Source: Acidaminococcus sp. | GTDB lineage: Bacteria; Bacillota; Negativicutes; Acidaminococcales; Acidaminococcaceae | Direction of reading: 5' to 3' | NCBI GenBank assembly: GCA_019416065.1 | Contig: DXYB01000012.1 | Coordinates: 1-47,417, forward strand | Length of the DNA stretch: 47,417 bases | In this document: piece by piece, positions 32,860-41,679 of the stretch | How positions within the stretch are numbered: the first letter of the stretch is position 1 | Layout: each line of letters begins with the position of its first letter | Translations under genes and position numbers: made by a program | The notes under the pieces: model-generated | Seen by the model: only the letters and a program-made list of their open reading frames with translations | Databases searched by the model: none | Told to the model about the DNA's origin: nothing

Positions 32860-32867
32860 ATTATACC
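32860..32867 (-). promoter_or_regulatory. second upstream promoter-like element before rpmE (P2)
   Basis: A second copy of the ATGGTATAAT type extended -10 (TATAAT at 32860-32865) lies 95 bp upstream of P1. It has no good -35. It would give rpmE a leader of about 140 nt that includes a possible GGAAGG/CCTTTTCC hairpin. Confidence 0.4.
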
Positions 32868-32896
32868 ATAGATTTTTTGCCACGGCCCCCTCTGTC

Positions 32897-33475
32897 TCAG
32901 TACTTTTTCTGTGCTGGGTCCCGCCTGCAAACTTCTTCCCACACGGTTTGGGCATAGGTATACAAGGATTTACCTTCTACTGTGCGGAGATAGTGGGGAT
33001 CAAAGCCACCGGGGCCTAGGCGAAACCGGTCCAAGGCGTCAGCATCTTTAAAAATATGATAGAGCAGCACGCCGTGCTTACCAAAACGCTGGCTGATGGA
33101 TTGATTGCCCAGGCTATCATTGTGGTCATGGTAACACATCACTGCCGCTGTCAGCCGATCATAAGGCAGCCCATGCCCTCTACAATAGGCGTGATAATAA
33201 CGTGCGGCTCTTGCTCCGTGTCCCACGTCCAACCGGTCATCGTGACGCCGGGTATCATGAAAGGCAGCAGCAGCTCCCAAAGTGTCCCAATCTTTTTTCG
33301 ACAGGTGCATTTTATCTGCTAGCAAAAGGGCGAATAACAGAACTCTTCCAGCATGCTGTTTGGTATGGATGGGGCTGGATTTCAAGGCAAACTCCACCTG
33401 TTCCATCATAAAGGTATACCACTTTTCATAGTCTTCCCGAATATCTTCCGGGACTGTAAAGGAAGTTGGCATCAT
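32897..33475 (-). CDS. HD-domain phosphohydrolase-like protein
   Basis: A 192-aa HD-domain protein. The metal-binding set is visible: His of HTKQHAGRV, HD of AFHDTRRHDD, the His of CYHDHND, and Asp of KDADALDRFR. It has no other domain. HD proteins of this size hydrolyse nucleotides or other phosphate esters; the substrate is unknown. Its start (ATG at 33473-33475, with an adjacent ATG) overlaps the stop codon of the upstream hydrolase gene by 4 nt, so it is coupled to that gene. Confidence 0.82.
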   Translation of the reverse strand: MMPTSFTVPEDIREDYEKWYTFMMEQVEFALKSSPIHTKQHAGRVLLFALLLADKMHLSKKDWDTLGAAAAFHDTRRHDDRLDVGHGARAARYYHAYCRGHGLPYDRLTAAVMCYHDHNDSLGNQSISQRFGKHGVLLYHIFKDADALDRFRLGPGGFDPHYLRTVEGKSLYTYAQTVWEEVCRRDPAQKKY

Positions 33476-33999
33476 TTCGCATTTCCCTCTATACCCACCT
33501 GGCACATTTTCATGGCTTGGAGTGCATTCTCGTGGCTTTCAGATGTCACACCAGCACAGCAGGAAGCATCCACGGTAATGGGGATTTCAGGAAAACTGGC
33601 TTTCAAAATAAAGGCGTTACTGATAACGCAAATATCGGTGCAAAGTCCCACCAGTTCAATAGCATCCGGATGATACGGGGCAATGAGCGCCGGTAATTGT
33701 AAGCTGCCAAAAGACGGTTTTTCTACCACAGCCGCTGCTTTTTTGACAAAGGGCTGCAAGGCATCTGCGATCTGCCATCCCTTTTGCCCTTTGATGCAGT
33801 GAGGCACAGGAAGATTGCGCCCTTCCTGGGTTTCCAGGTAATTTTTCGGATGGGTATCCTGGGTAAAGAAAAGTACGGCGTCTTTTTCTGCTTCTAATTT
33901 TTTCACTAAGTGGGGCAGCATGGCTTGTGCTTCTTTTGTCCCTAGAGCACCGTCGATAAAATCATTTTGCATGTCAACCACAACAATAATTTTTTTCAT
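33472..33999 (-). CDS. isochorismatase-fold cysteine hydrolase (nicotinamidase-like)
   Basis: A 175-aa cysteine hydrolase. The N-terminal VVVDMQNDFIDGALG supplies the catalytic Asp, VVEKPSFGS the Lys and VGLCTDICVISNAF the nucleophile Cys. The Asp-rich segment after QDTHP and the fold resemble nicotinamidase PncA and related amidases. It would fit NAD salvage, but a different amide is possible. It is upstream of, and coupled to, an HD-domain gene. A TTGACA promoter precedes it. Confidence 0.85.
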   Translation of the reverse strand: MKKIIVVVDMQNDFIDGALGTKEAQAMLPHLVKKLEAEKDAVLFFTQDTHPKNYLETQEGRNLPVPHCIKGQKGWQIADALQPFVKKAAAVVEKPSFGSLQLPALIAPYHPDAIELVGLCTDICVISNAFILKASFPEIPITVDASCCAGVTSESHENALQAMKMCQVGIEGNAK

Positions 34000-34043
34000 G
34001 ATACCGTCCTTTCGTTAAAGGGATTATACAGTGGTTTTTACCC

Positions 34044-34071
34044 ATCTTATCACAGTTCCCCCTGTTGTCAA
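34044..34071 (-). promoter_or_regulatory. promoter of the nicotinamidase-like gene
   Basis: On the minus strand a perfect TTGACA (34066-34071) is 16 bp from TAAGAT (34044-34049). A perfect TATAAT (34023-34028) lies slightly downstream and could be used instead. Confidence 0.6.
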
Positions 34072-34106
34072 ATGCTACCTTTTGCGCCATCCACGCAAGT
34101 CCGGGT

Positions 34107-34115
34107 ATGCTATAA
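34107..34115 (+). promoter_or_regulatory. extended -10 promoter of the gamma-glutamyltransferase gene
   Basis: TGCTATAAT (-10 at 34110-34115, TG at 34107-34108) lies 64 bp upstream of the chosen start, with no clear -35. The same ATGCTATAATAG string occurs upstream of the FliB-like gene. Confidence 0.6.
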
Positions 34116-34178
34116 TAGCGGTAACAATCAGTTATAGCTACTTTTACCATGATCCTGTACTTGCAAAGGAGTCCTGCA

Positions 34179-35795
34179 ATGAAATTTGATTATCTCACGT
34201 ATCACTATCCTAGTCGGCGCAGCGTCATCTTTGGGCAAAAAGGAATGGTCTGCACCTCCCAGCCGCTTGCGGCCCAAGCGGGTCTGGATATTTTAAAACA
34301 GGGCGGCAATGCCGCCGATGCGATTATCGCTACCGCTGCCTGTATGACGGTTTTGGAACCTACAAGCAATGGGCTGGGGAGCGATGCCTTTGCCCTGTAT
34401 TGGCATGCCAAAGAGAAAAAATTATATGGGCTTAACGGGAGCGGCTATGCCCCCAGCGGCTTGACACTAGAGCACATGAAACAAAAGGGCTACGCCAAAA
34501 TGCCGGAAAGAGGCTGGGAATCTGTAGACGTACCCGGTGCGCCGTCAGCCTGGTCCGAACTGCATAAAAAGTTTGGCAAGCTTCCTTTTACGACCTTACT
34601 GCAACCTGCCATAACCTATGCGGAAAACGGATTTCCGCTACATCCTATAGCAGGCCTTTTATGGAAACGGGCCGTGGAGGTTTTTGCTCCTTATAAGGAT
34701 AATCCGGAATTCCAGCCATTTTTTGCTACGTTTTTCAAAGAGGGCGTTCCTGCCATCGGTTCCCTGCTGCGCCTTCCAGATCACGCCAGGACGCTGCGGG
34801 AGCTGGCTGAAACTTCCTGTGAAAGTTTCTACCGGGGCGAGATTGCCAAAGCTATTGTGAAGTTTTCTAAGGAGACCGGCGGCTACTTGACTCAAGAAGA
34901 CTTGGCCAACTACCGGGCTGAATGGGTATCCCCCATCCATACCACCTATCACGGGTACGAAGTATATGAAATCCCGCCCAATGGACACGGGATAGTGGTG
35001 TTAATGACGCTAAATATTCTTAAGCAGCTGGCACTGCAAAACCTGCAGCATAATGCGCTAGAAACCATGCACAAACAGATTGAAGCCATGAAACAGGCCT
35101 TTATTGACGGGCAGACCTATATCAGTGATCCACGCTTCATGCAAATGAGCACGGACTATCTCCTAAGTGATGCCTACGCTGCCAAAAGAGCCACAAAAAT
35201 TTCAGATGTGGCCCTGGACCCCCGGCCAGTGGATCCTTATTGCGGCGGTACGGTATATCTGTGTGCGGCCGATCAGGAAGGGAATATGGTATCCTACATC
35301 CAAAGCAATTACAAAGGCTTTGGCAGCGGGATTGTGATTCCTGGCTACGGCATTGCCTTAAATAACAGGGCTTGCGATTTTAAACTGGATCCCCGGTCTG
35401 CCAATTGCCTGGCACCAGGAAAAAAGCCCTACCACACCATCATCCCTGGATTTTTGCTAAAGGACGGTGAAGCCGTAGGTCCCTTTGGCGTCATGGGAGC
35501 TTACATGCAGCCTCAGGGCCACGTACAAGTGCTCATGAACATGCTGGATTTTGGCATGAACCCCCAGGAAGCCCTAGATGCACCCCGCTGGCAATGGCTC
35601 AGCAAGAAAAAAGTCATAGTGGAAGCAGGTTTTGGTGAAGAAATCGTAAAAGCACTGCAACAAAAAGGGCACGACTGCTCTAGTACAAAGGATTTTACCA
35701 GTTTTGGGAGGGGGCAAATTATCCTTCGCAAACCGGACGGGGTACTTGTAGGCGCAACTGAATCCCGCACGGATGGATGCGTCGCTGCCTGGTAA
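34179..35795 (+). CDS. gamma-glutamyltransferase family protein (YwrD-like, cytoplasmic)
   Basis: A 538-aa member of the Ntn-hydrolase GGT family, which transfers or hydrolyses gamma-glutamyl groups. The N-terminal part reads GMVCTSQPLAAQAG and then GGNAADAIIA. The likely autoprocessing Thr is in YCGGTVYLCAAD, near residue 365. Downstream LNNRACDF and the PGKKPYHTIIPG segment are conserved. There is no signal peptide, unlike secreted GGT, which places it with cytoplasmic YwrD-type proteins. The ATG at 34179 has AAGGAG 7 nt upstream; an ATG ten codons earlier is not supported. It is a single-gene unit. Confidence 0.88.
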   Translation: MKFDYLTYHYPSRRSVIFGQKGMVCTSQPLAAQAGLDILKQGGNAADAIIATAACMTVLEPTSNGLGSDAFALYWHAKEKKLYGLNGSGYAPSGLTLEHMKQKGYAKMPERGWESVDVPGAPSAWSELHKKFGKLPFTTLLQPAITYAENGFPLHPIAGLLWKRAVEVFAPYKDNPEFQPFFATFFKEGVPAIGSLLRLPDHARTLRELAETSCESFYRGEIAKAIVKFSKETGGYLTQEDLANYRAEWVSPIHTTYHGYEVYEIPPNGHGIVVLMTLNILKQLALQNLQHNALETMHKQIEAMKQAFIDGQTYISDPRFMQMSTDYLLSDAYAAKRATKISDVALDPRPVDPYCGGTVYLCAADQEGNMVSYIQSNYKGFGSGIVIPGYGIALNNRACDFKLDPRSANCLAPGKKPYHTIIPGFLLKDGEAVGPFGVMGAYMQPQGHVQVLMNMLDFGMNPQEALDAPRWQWLSKKKVIVEAGFGEEIVKALQQKGHDCSSTKDFTSFGRGQIILRKPDGVLVGATESRTDGCVAAW

Positions 35796-35817
35796 AACCT
35801 ACAAAAGCAAAAGAAAG

Positions 35818-35854
35818 AAAACAGGGTGGAACCATAGCGGTTCCGCCCTGTTTT
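35818..35854. terminator. bidirectional terminator between ggt-like gene and eno
   Basis: A long stem (AAAACAGGG...CCCTGTTTT, with inner GGAACC/GGTTCC) is flanked by A and T tracts on both sides. It ends both converging units, including the glycolytic operon. Confidence 0.9.
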
Positions 35855-35869
35855 CAGGTAAGGAATGGA

Positions 35870-37156
35870 TTATTGTTTCAGGTTATAAAATACGGACAGG
35901 CCATTGTACTGTGCGGCCGCGCCTAGATCTTCTTCAATCCGCAGCAGCTGATTGTACTTGGCCACCCGGTCCGTCCGGCAAGGAGCACCGGATTTGATCT
36001 GGCCAGCGTTGGTTCCCACTACCACATCGGCAATGGTGGTATCTTCTGTTTCCCCGCTTCTGTGCGATACAATGGCAGTATAACCGGCCCGTTTGGCCAT
36101 TTCAATGGCATCCAGGGTTTCTGTCAGAGTCCCAATCTGATTCAGCTTGATCAGGATGGCATTGGCTACGCCCATATCAATACCTTTTTTCAGCCGTTCC
36201 ACGTTGGTGACAAAAAGGTCATCGCCTACGATCTGGATCTTTTTGCCCAGAACATCGGTAAAGTATTTCCAGCCGTCCCAATCGTCTTCTGCCAGACCAT
36301 CTTCAATAGAGATGATCGGATATTTTTCCACCAGGGACGCGTACCAATCCACCAGTTCTTTGGCGGTTTTGACTACGCCTTCCCCTTTCAAGTTATATTT
36401 GCCATCTTCATAGAACTCGCTGGCTGCGGCATCAATGGCCAGTTTTACGTCTTCTCCCGGTTTGTAGCCAGCTTTTTCAATGGCTTCCACAATCACCTGC
36501 AGTGCTTCTTCGTTGCTTTCCAGGTTGGGTGCAAAGCCACCTTCGTCTCCTACGGCAGTCCCCAGACCTTTGCCTTTTAGTACAGCCTTCAGTGCCTGAT
36601 AAATTTCTGCATTGGTACGCAAGGCTTCTGCAAAACTGGAGGCCCCCACTGGCATAATCATAAATTCCTGGATATCTACGTTATTATCCGCATGGGCACC
36701 GCCATTTAAGATATTCATCATGGGAACGGGCAATTCTTTAGCATTCACGCCACCCAAATACTGGTACAAGGGCAACCCCACTTCTTCTGCAGCCGCTTTG
36801 GCCACCGCCAGGGATACGCCCAAAATTGCGTTGGCTCCCAAGCGGCCTTTGTTAGGCGTGCCATCCAGCCGGATCAGTGCATTGTCAATTTCCACCTGAC
36901 GGGTAGGATCCAGCCCGATTATGGTATCTGCAATGGTATCGTTCACATTGTCAACGGCCTTGCTGACGCCTTTGCCGCCAAACCGGGACTTGTCCCCATC
37001 CCGCAGTTCTACGGCTTCATGCACGCCGGTAGAAGCCCCAGAGGGCACTGCAGCCCGGCCTACAACACCATCATCCAGCAGTACATCCACTTCAATAGTG
37101 GGATTGCCTCGGGAATCCAGAATTTCTCTTGCGCATACATTTTCAATGATTGCCAT
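35870..37156 (-). CDS. eno: enolase
   Basis: Enolase converts 2-phosphoglycerate to phosphoenolpyruvate and is part of the RNA degradosome in some bacteria. The 428-aa protein has the N-terminal ENVCAREILDSRGNPTIEV, GDEGGFAPNL, metal ligands in SIEDGLAEDDWDGW and VGDDLFVTN, and SHRSGETEDTTIADV. The ATG at 37154-37156 is the standard family start; AAGGAG lies 11 nt upstream within the end of gpmI. It is the last gene of the cggR-gap-pgk/tpiA-gpmI-eno operon. Confidence 0.98.
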   Translation of the reverse strand: MAIIENVCAREILDSRGNPTIEVDVLLDDGVVGRAAVPSGASTGVHEAVELRDGDKSRFGGKGVSKAVDNVNDTIADTIIGLDPTRQVEIDNALIRLDGTPNKGRLGANAILGVSLAVAKAAAEEVGLPLYQYLGGVNAKELPVPMMNILNGGAHADNNVDIQEFMIMPVGASSFAEALRTNAEIYQALKAVLKGKGLGTAVGDEGGFAPNLESNEEALQVIVEAIEKAGYKPGEDVKLAIDAAASEFYEDGKYNLKGEGVVKTAKELVDWYASLVEKYPIISIEDGLAEDDWDGWKYFTDVLGKKIQIVGDDLFVTNVERLKKGIDMGVANAILIKLNQIGTLTETLDAIEMAKRAGYTAIVSHRSGETEDTTIADVVVGTNAGQIKSGAPCRTDRVAKYNQLLRIEEDLGAAAQYNGLSVFYNLKQ

Positions 37157-37164
37157 GGGTATCA

Positions 37165-38700
37165 TCACTCCTTATTATGCAAAAGCAAACTATGTCCAGT
37201 CATCACCACAGGTTTTGGCAGTTCCAAAAGCTCCAGCAAGGTGGGAGCAATATCGGAAAGCCCCCCATCTGCCACCGTGGTGCCTTCTTCCACGCCCACT
37301 ACCAAAATGGGAACAGGATTGGTGGTATGGGCCGTCATGGGTGAATGGCTTACCGGATCTTCCATCTCTTCGCAGTTACCGTGGTCGGCGATAACAACGG
37401 CAGCGCCGCCCTGCTTTAGAATCGTTTCCAAAAGGCCGCCTACACATTCGTCCACCGCTTCTACCGCTTGAATGGCTGCCGGCAAACTGCCAGTATGCCC
37501 TACCATGTCCGGATTGGCGAAATTCAAAACCACCAGATCATACAGGGATTTTCGCAGGGCTTCCTGCAATTTTTCCGTTACGATATAGGCGCTCATTTCC
37601 GGCTGTAAATCATAGGTGGCAACTTTGGGAGAAGGAACCAGAATTCGGTCTTCTCCGGGGAATACCGCTTCCCGTCCGCCATTAAAGAAAAACGTCACAT
37701 GGGCATACTTTTCTGTTTCTGCGATATGTAACTGGCGCAGGCCGGCTTTAGCCACACATTCTGCCAGTGTGTCATTGACTTCTTCCGGGGGAAAGGCCAC
37801 TGCAGCCTGCATGCCAGTTTCGTATTCCGTCATACTGACAAAGTGCACCGGATAGCTGTCTGCATTTCTGGTAAATCCGGTAAATTCCGGATCCGTGAAT
37901 ACATGCGTCAGTTCCCGTGCCCGATCCGGGCGGAAGTTAAAGAAAATCAGGGAATCGCCTTTTGCAACCTGGCCACGCACGCCACTTACCCTAAAGGGAA
38001 CCACAAATTCATCTGTCTGACCGGCATCATAAGCACTCTGCAGCCCGGCACGTGCCGAAGCGGCTTCTGGCGCACTGCTCTTAGTCATGACAGCATACAT
38101 TTTTTCGATGCGGTCCCAGCGTTTGTCCCGGTCCATTGCATAGTACCGCCCCCCTACGCTCGCGATCTCACCCAGCTGCAACTCTTTGCATAGGGTTTCG
38201 GTTTGTTCCAGATAGGGCAGCGCGCTTTGAGGCGGGGTATCCCTGCCATCTAAAAACAGGTGCAAATACACATGGGGGACTTTCAGCTTTTTAGCCATTC
38301 GCAAAAGGCCAAATAGGTGCTCCATATGACTGTGCACACCGCCATCGCTTAGTAGCCCCAAAAGGTGCAGTTTCTTTTCGGTATCCCGGGCGTTTTCCAT
38401 GGTCTGAACCAATACCGCATTGGTTTCCAGTTCCCCACTTTTTACGGCACGGGTAATCCGTGTCAGGCTCTGGTAAATAATCCTTCCCGAGCCAATGGTC
38501 ATATGCCCAACCTCGGAATTTCCCATCTGCCCTTCCGGCAGGCCTACCGCTTCTCCGCTGGCATTTAGCTGCCCATGAGGACAGCGGTTAAAATAATAAT
38601 CCAAATGGGGCGTTCTAGCACAATAGGCCGCATTGGAAGGAGAGGGCGGGGCGATGCCCCACCCATCCAAAATCATGAGAACTACGGGTCTTTTTTTCAT
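37165..38700 (-). CDS. gpmI: 2,3-bisphosphoglycerate-independent phosphoglycerate mutase
   Basis: Interconverts 3- and 2-phosphoglycerate using two metal ions and a phosphoserine. The 511-aa length is standard. LMILDGWG near the N-terminus and the Ser nucleophile in GQMGNSEVGHM are visible, with metal ligands in VIADHGNCEEM and AHTTNPVP at the C-terminus. It lies 12 bp after pgk-tpiA and 8 bp before eno. A GAGGCAGGT site precedes the ATG. Confidence 0.97.
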   Translation of the reverse strand: MKKRPVVLMILDGWGIAPPSPSNAAYCARTPHLDYYFNRCPHGQLNASGEAVGLPEGQMGNSEVGHMTIGSGRIIYQSLTRITRAVKSGELETNAVLVQTMENARDTEKKLHLLGLLSDGGVHSHMEHLFGLLRMAKKLKVPHVYLHLFLDGRDTPPQSALPYLEQTETLCKELQLGEIASVGGRYYAMDRDKRWDRIEKMYAVMTKSSAPEAASARAGLQSAYDAGQTDEFVVPFRVSGVRGQVAKGDSLIFFNFRPDRARELTHVFTDPEFTGFTRNADSYPVHFVSMTEYETGMQAAVAFPPEEVNDTLAECVAKAGLRQLHIAETEKYAHVTFFFNGGREAVFPGEDRILVPSPKVATYDLQPEMSAYIVTEKLQEALRKSLYDLVVLNFANPDMVGHTGSLPAAIQAVEAVDECVGGLLETILKQGGAAVVIADHGNCEEMEDPVSHSPMTAHTTNPVPILVVGVEEGTTVADGGLSDIAPTLLELLELPKPVVMTGHSLLLHNKE

Positions 38701-38712
38701 ACCTGCCTCAGT

Positions 38713-40644
38713 TTAGAATGCTTTTGCCAGAGCGGAAAATTCCGTGCCGGACAAGCTGGCACCGCCTACCAAGACGCCATCAACGCCATCCACATGGAAA
38801 CCATGGGCATTATCGCTGGTGACACTGCCGCCGTACAGGACACGCACTTTCCGGGCTGCTTCTTCCCCAAATTTATCCGCAATGGTTTTCCGGATCAATT
38901 CTGCCGCTGCTACTGCATCCCGTACTTCCGCACTGTTTCCGGTGCCGATTGCCCAAATCGGTTCATAGGCCACCACCAGACGGGCAATCTGCTTATCGGT
39001 CAGCACATCCAATACAGGATCCAGCTGGGATTTAATCTTATCCATAGTGGAGCCTTTTTTGTGTTCTTCTTCGTCTTCCCCGACGCAGAGCACCGGATCC
39101 ATATCATTACGGAACACAGCCAGTACCTTTTTCACTACGATCTCATTGGTTTCCCCAAAGAATTTTCTCCGTTCGCTGTGTCCCACAATTACATAGCTGG
39201 AGCCAATTTCTCGAATCATAGGGCCGGATACGGCACCGGTATAAGCGCCTTCATCTTCCCAGAAGATATCCTGAGCACCATATTCGATGCCATCTTCGTC
39301 CACCATGGCCGCCACACTTTCCAAGGCAGTAAAGGGCGGGAACAGGAGAATTTCTTTTTGACCCAATACGTCTTCCGTACCATGGGCCACCTGGTGAGCC
39401 AGTTCCGTGGCTTCTTCCACCGTCTTGTGGCATTTCCAGTTGCCGGCAATCAGGATGGTCCGCAAATCATCCAATGCCGCCAGTCCCGGTAGTACTTTGC
39501 CTTCCAGGTATTCTAGGGAAGCACCGCCACCGGTGGACACATGGCTCATTTTATCCGCCAGGCCAAATTGTTTAACGGCTGCGGCGCTATCGCCGCCACC
39601 CACGATGGTAACCCCATGAGAAGCCGCCATAGCTTCTGCCACAGCCCGGGTTCCTTCTGCAAAATTAGGCATTTCAAAAACGCCCATGGGACCGTTCCAC
39701 ACCACCGTCTCCATCTTCTGCAGCGTGTCTTCATAAAGCTTGGCCGTCTTGGGCCCGATATCCAGTGCCATATAGTCCGGGCGCAGGGCATCCAGATCCT
39801 CGGCTTCATGGGGAGCGTCGTTTTCAAATTTGGCAGCCATAATGAGGTCAATCGGGAGTAAGAACTTGGTATTCTGGGCAGCCGCTTCTGCAATAATATC
39901 TTTGGCAATCCCGATGCTTTCCTCTTCCACCAGGGATTTTCCCAGGTTGTACCCTTTGGCCACCAGGAACGTATTAGCCATACCACCGCCGATTAAGATC
40001 ACATCAGTCTTTTTGATAAGGCTGCGGATGACCGCGATTTTATCCGCCACTTTGGCCCCGCCGATCACCGCCGCAAAGGGCCGTTTAGGACGATCCACCG
40101 CGTTCCCCAGGTAGGCGATTTCCTTTTCCATCAGGTAGCCGGCTACGCTGGGCAAAAAGTGGGTAACCCCTTCCACGGAAGCATGGGCCCGGTGGGAAAC
40201 CCCAAAGCCATCGTTCACGAATACATCGGCCAGGGAAGCCAGTTCATGGGCAAAATGCAGATCATCCTTTTCTTCTTCCGGATGGAACCGTAGATTTTCC
40301 AGGAGCAATACATCTCCATTGCGTAGGTTCTTCGCTGCTTCTTGGGCATCTTTGCCCACACAGTCCGCACAAAATTGTACCGGGCGGTGCAGCCGCTGGC
40401 TCAGGGCATCCGCTACAGGCCGCAAGCTATATTTCAGGTTAACCTGCCCTTTAGGACGACCCAAATGCGCCATCAGGATCACGGCAGCGCCCTGATCCAG
40501 CAGATAATGCAGCGTGGGCAGGGACGCATCAATCCGGATAAAATCGGTGATTTCGCCCTTGTCATTCATGGGAACGTTGTAATCCACACGGACCAGTACC
40601 CGTTTCCCTGTGACTTCAATATCTTCCAGCGTTTTTTTATCCAT
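38713..40644 (-). CDS. pgk-tpiA: phosphoglycerate kinase-triosephosphate isomerase fusion
   Basis: One continuous 643-aa frame carries two glycolytic enzymes. Residues 1-392 are a complete phosphoglycerate kinase: RVDYNVP near 19, LLENLRFHPEE at 114, GGAKVADK at 196, and GGGDSAAAV and TGGGASLEYLEG at 349-381. Triosephosphate isomerase starts at about residue 395 with no linker and is complete: Lys404 (AGNWKCHKT), His489 (VGHSERR), Glu561 (AYEPIWAIGTG) and a VRVLYGGSV loop. There is no stop, start or frameshift at the join (about position 39468). Pgk-Tpi fusions are known, notably in Thermotoga. The protein takes the place of separate pgk and tpiA in the B. subtilis-type operon order. Confidence 0.97.
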   Translation of the reverse strand: MDKKTLEDIEVTGKRVLVRVDYNVPMNDKGEITDFIRIDASLPTLHYLLDQGAAVILMAHLGRPKGQVNLKYSLRPVADALSQRLHRPVQFCADCVGKDAQEAAKNLRNGDVLLLENLRFHPEEEKDDLHFAHELASLADVFVNDGFGVSHRAHASVEGVTHFLPSVAGYLMEKEIAYLGNAVDRPKRPFAAVIGGAKVADKIAVIRSLIKKTDVILIGGGMANTFLVAKGYNLGKSLVEEESIGIAKDIIAEAAAQNTKFLLPIDLIMAAKFENDAPHEAEDLDALRPDYMALDIGPKTAKLYEDTLQKMETVVWNGPMGVFEMPNFAEGTRAVAEAMAASHGVTIVGGGDSAAAVKQFGLADKMSHVSTGGGASLEYLEGKVLPGLAALDDLRTILIAGNWKCHKTVEEATELAHQVAHGTEDVLGQKEILLFPPFTALESVAAMVDEDGIEYGAQDIFWEDEGAYTGAVSGPMIREIGSSYVIVGHSERRKFFGETNEIVVKKVLAVFRNDMDPVLCVGEDEEEHKKGSTMDKIKSQLDPVLDVLTDKQIARLVVAYEPIWAIGTGNSAEVRDAVAAAELIRKTIADKFGEEAARKVRVLYGGSVTSDNAHGFHVDGVDGVLVGGASLSGTEFSALAKAF

Positions 40645-40661
40645 GAATTCGTCCCACCCTC

Positions 40662-41666
40662 TTACAAACCTTTTTTAGCAACGAATACGGCCAGTTCTAC
40701 CAGGCGGCAGGAATAGCCCCATTCATTGTCATACCAGGAAACGACCTTGCACATCCGCGGCCCTACCATCATGGTGGATAGTCCGTCCACAATAGAGCTC
40801 AGCGGGCAGCCGCTATAATCTTTGGAAACCAGCGGCAGTTCGTTGTAGCCCAGGATGCCTTTCATGGTGGTTTCGGAAGCTGTTTTCATTGCCGCATTAA
40901 TTTCGTCTTTGGTGGTGTCCTTCTTCAGGATGCAGACCAGATCGGTCAGGGACACATCCGGGGTCGGGACACGAATCGCCATGCCTTTCAGCTTGCCTTC
41001 CAGCTGCGGCATTACAAGTCCAATGGCTTTGGCAGCACCGGTAGTTGTCGGAATAATGCTGCAGGCACCCGCACGGGCACGGCGCAGATCCTTATGGGCC
41101 GCATCCAGGATCTTCTGGTCATTAGTGTAGGAGTGCACCGTGGTCATCATGCCTTCTTCAATGCCGAAATTGTCTTCCAGTACTTTGGCAAAGGGAGCCA
41201 GACAGTTGGTGGTGCAGGAGGCGTTGGAAATAATGTTGTCCTTTTTCGGATCATAGTTGTCCTCGTTAACGCCTAGTACGATAGTAATATCTTCTCCTTT
41301 GGCAGGAGCAGCAATCAGGACTTTTTTGGCTCCGTTGTCCAGGTGCGGCTGTACTTGTTCCCGGCTCTTGAATTTTCCGGTGGTTTCCAGTACTACATCC
41401 ACGCCCAGTTCTCCCCAGGGAATATCCTTTGGTTCCGTAAAGCGGGTAAATTTGACTCTCTTTGTGCCAATCACCATGGTGTCGCCATCTACGGCCACAT
41501 CTTGGTCAAAGGTGCCATGAATAGAATCATATTTCAGCAAATGGGCATAGGTATCGATCCCGGACCGGGCGTTTACCGCAACGACTTCAATTTCCGGATT
41601 TTTTACCGCAATCCGCAGAGCACAGCGCCCAATACGACCAAACCCGTTGATACCAATCTTTACCAT
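40662..41666 (-). CDS. gap: glyceraldehyde-3-phosphate dehydrogenase, type I
   Basis: Oxidises glyceraldehyde 3-phosphate to 1,3-bisphosphoglycerate with NAD. The 334-aa length is standard. The Rossmann motif GINGFGRIGR, the catalytic Cys in NASCTTNC and the C-terminal WYDNEWGYS are visible. The ATG at 41664-41666 has AAGGAGG 9 nt upstream. It lies 13 bp after cggR, as in B. subtilis gapA, the catabolic enzyme. Confidence 0.98.
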   Translation of the reverse strand: MVKIGINGFGRIGRCALRIAVKNPEIEVVAVNARSGIDTYAHLLKYDSIHGTFDQDVAVDGDTMVIGTKRVKFTRFTEPKDIPWGELGVDVVLETTGKFKSREQVQPHLDNGAKKVLIAAPAKGEDITIVLGVNEDNYDPKKDNIISNASCTTNCLAPFAKVLEDNFGIEEGMMTTVHSYTNDQKILDAAHKDLRRARAGACSIIPTTTGAAKAIGLVMPQLEGKLKGMAIRVPTPDVSLTDLVCILKKDTTKDEINAAMKTASETTMKGILGYNELPLVSKDYSGCPLSSIVDGLSTMMVGPRMCKVVSWYDNEWGYSCRLVELAVFVAKKGL

Positions 41667-41679
41667 AATCCATTCCTCC

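Noticed and set aside
35818..35854. T-box leader suggested by the GGGTGGAACC string
   Set aside because: There is no room for a T-box specifier stem: the element sits between two convergent stop codons. It fits a bidirectional terminator.
38575..39492. 305-aa open frame on the plus strand opposite gpmI and pgk-tpiA
   Set aside because: Antisense to two well-supported enzymes across their junction, with no initiation signal or known domain.
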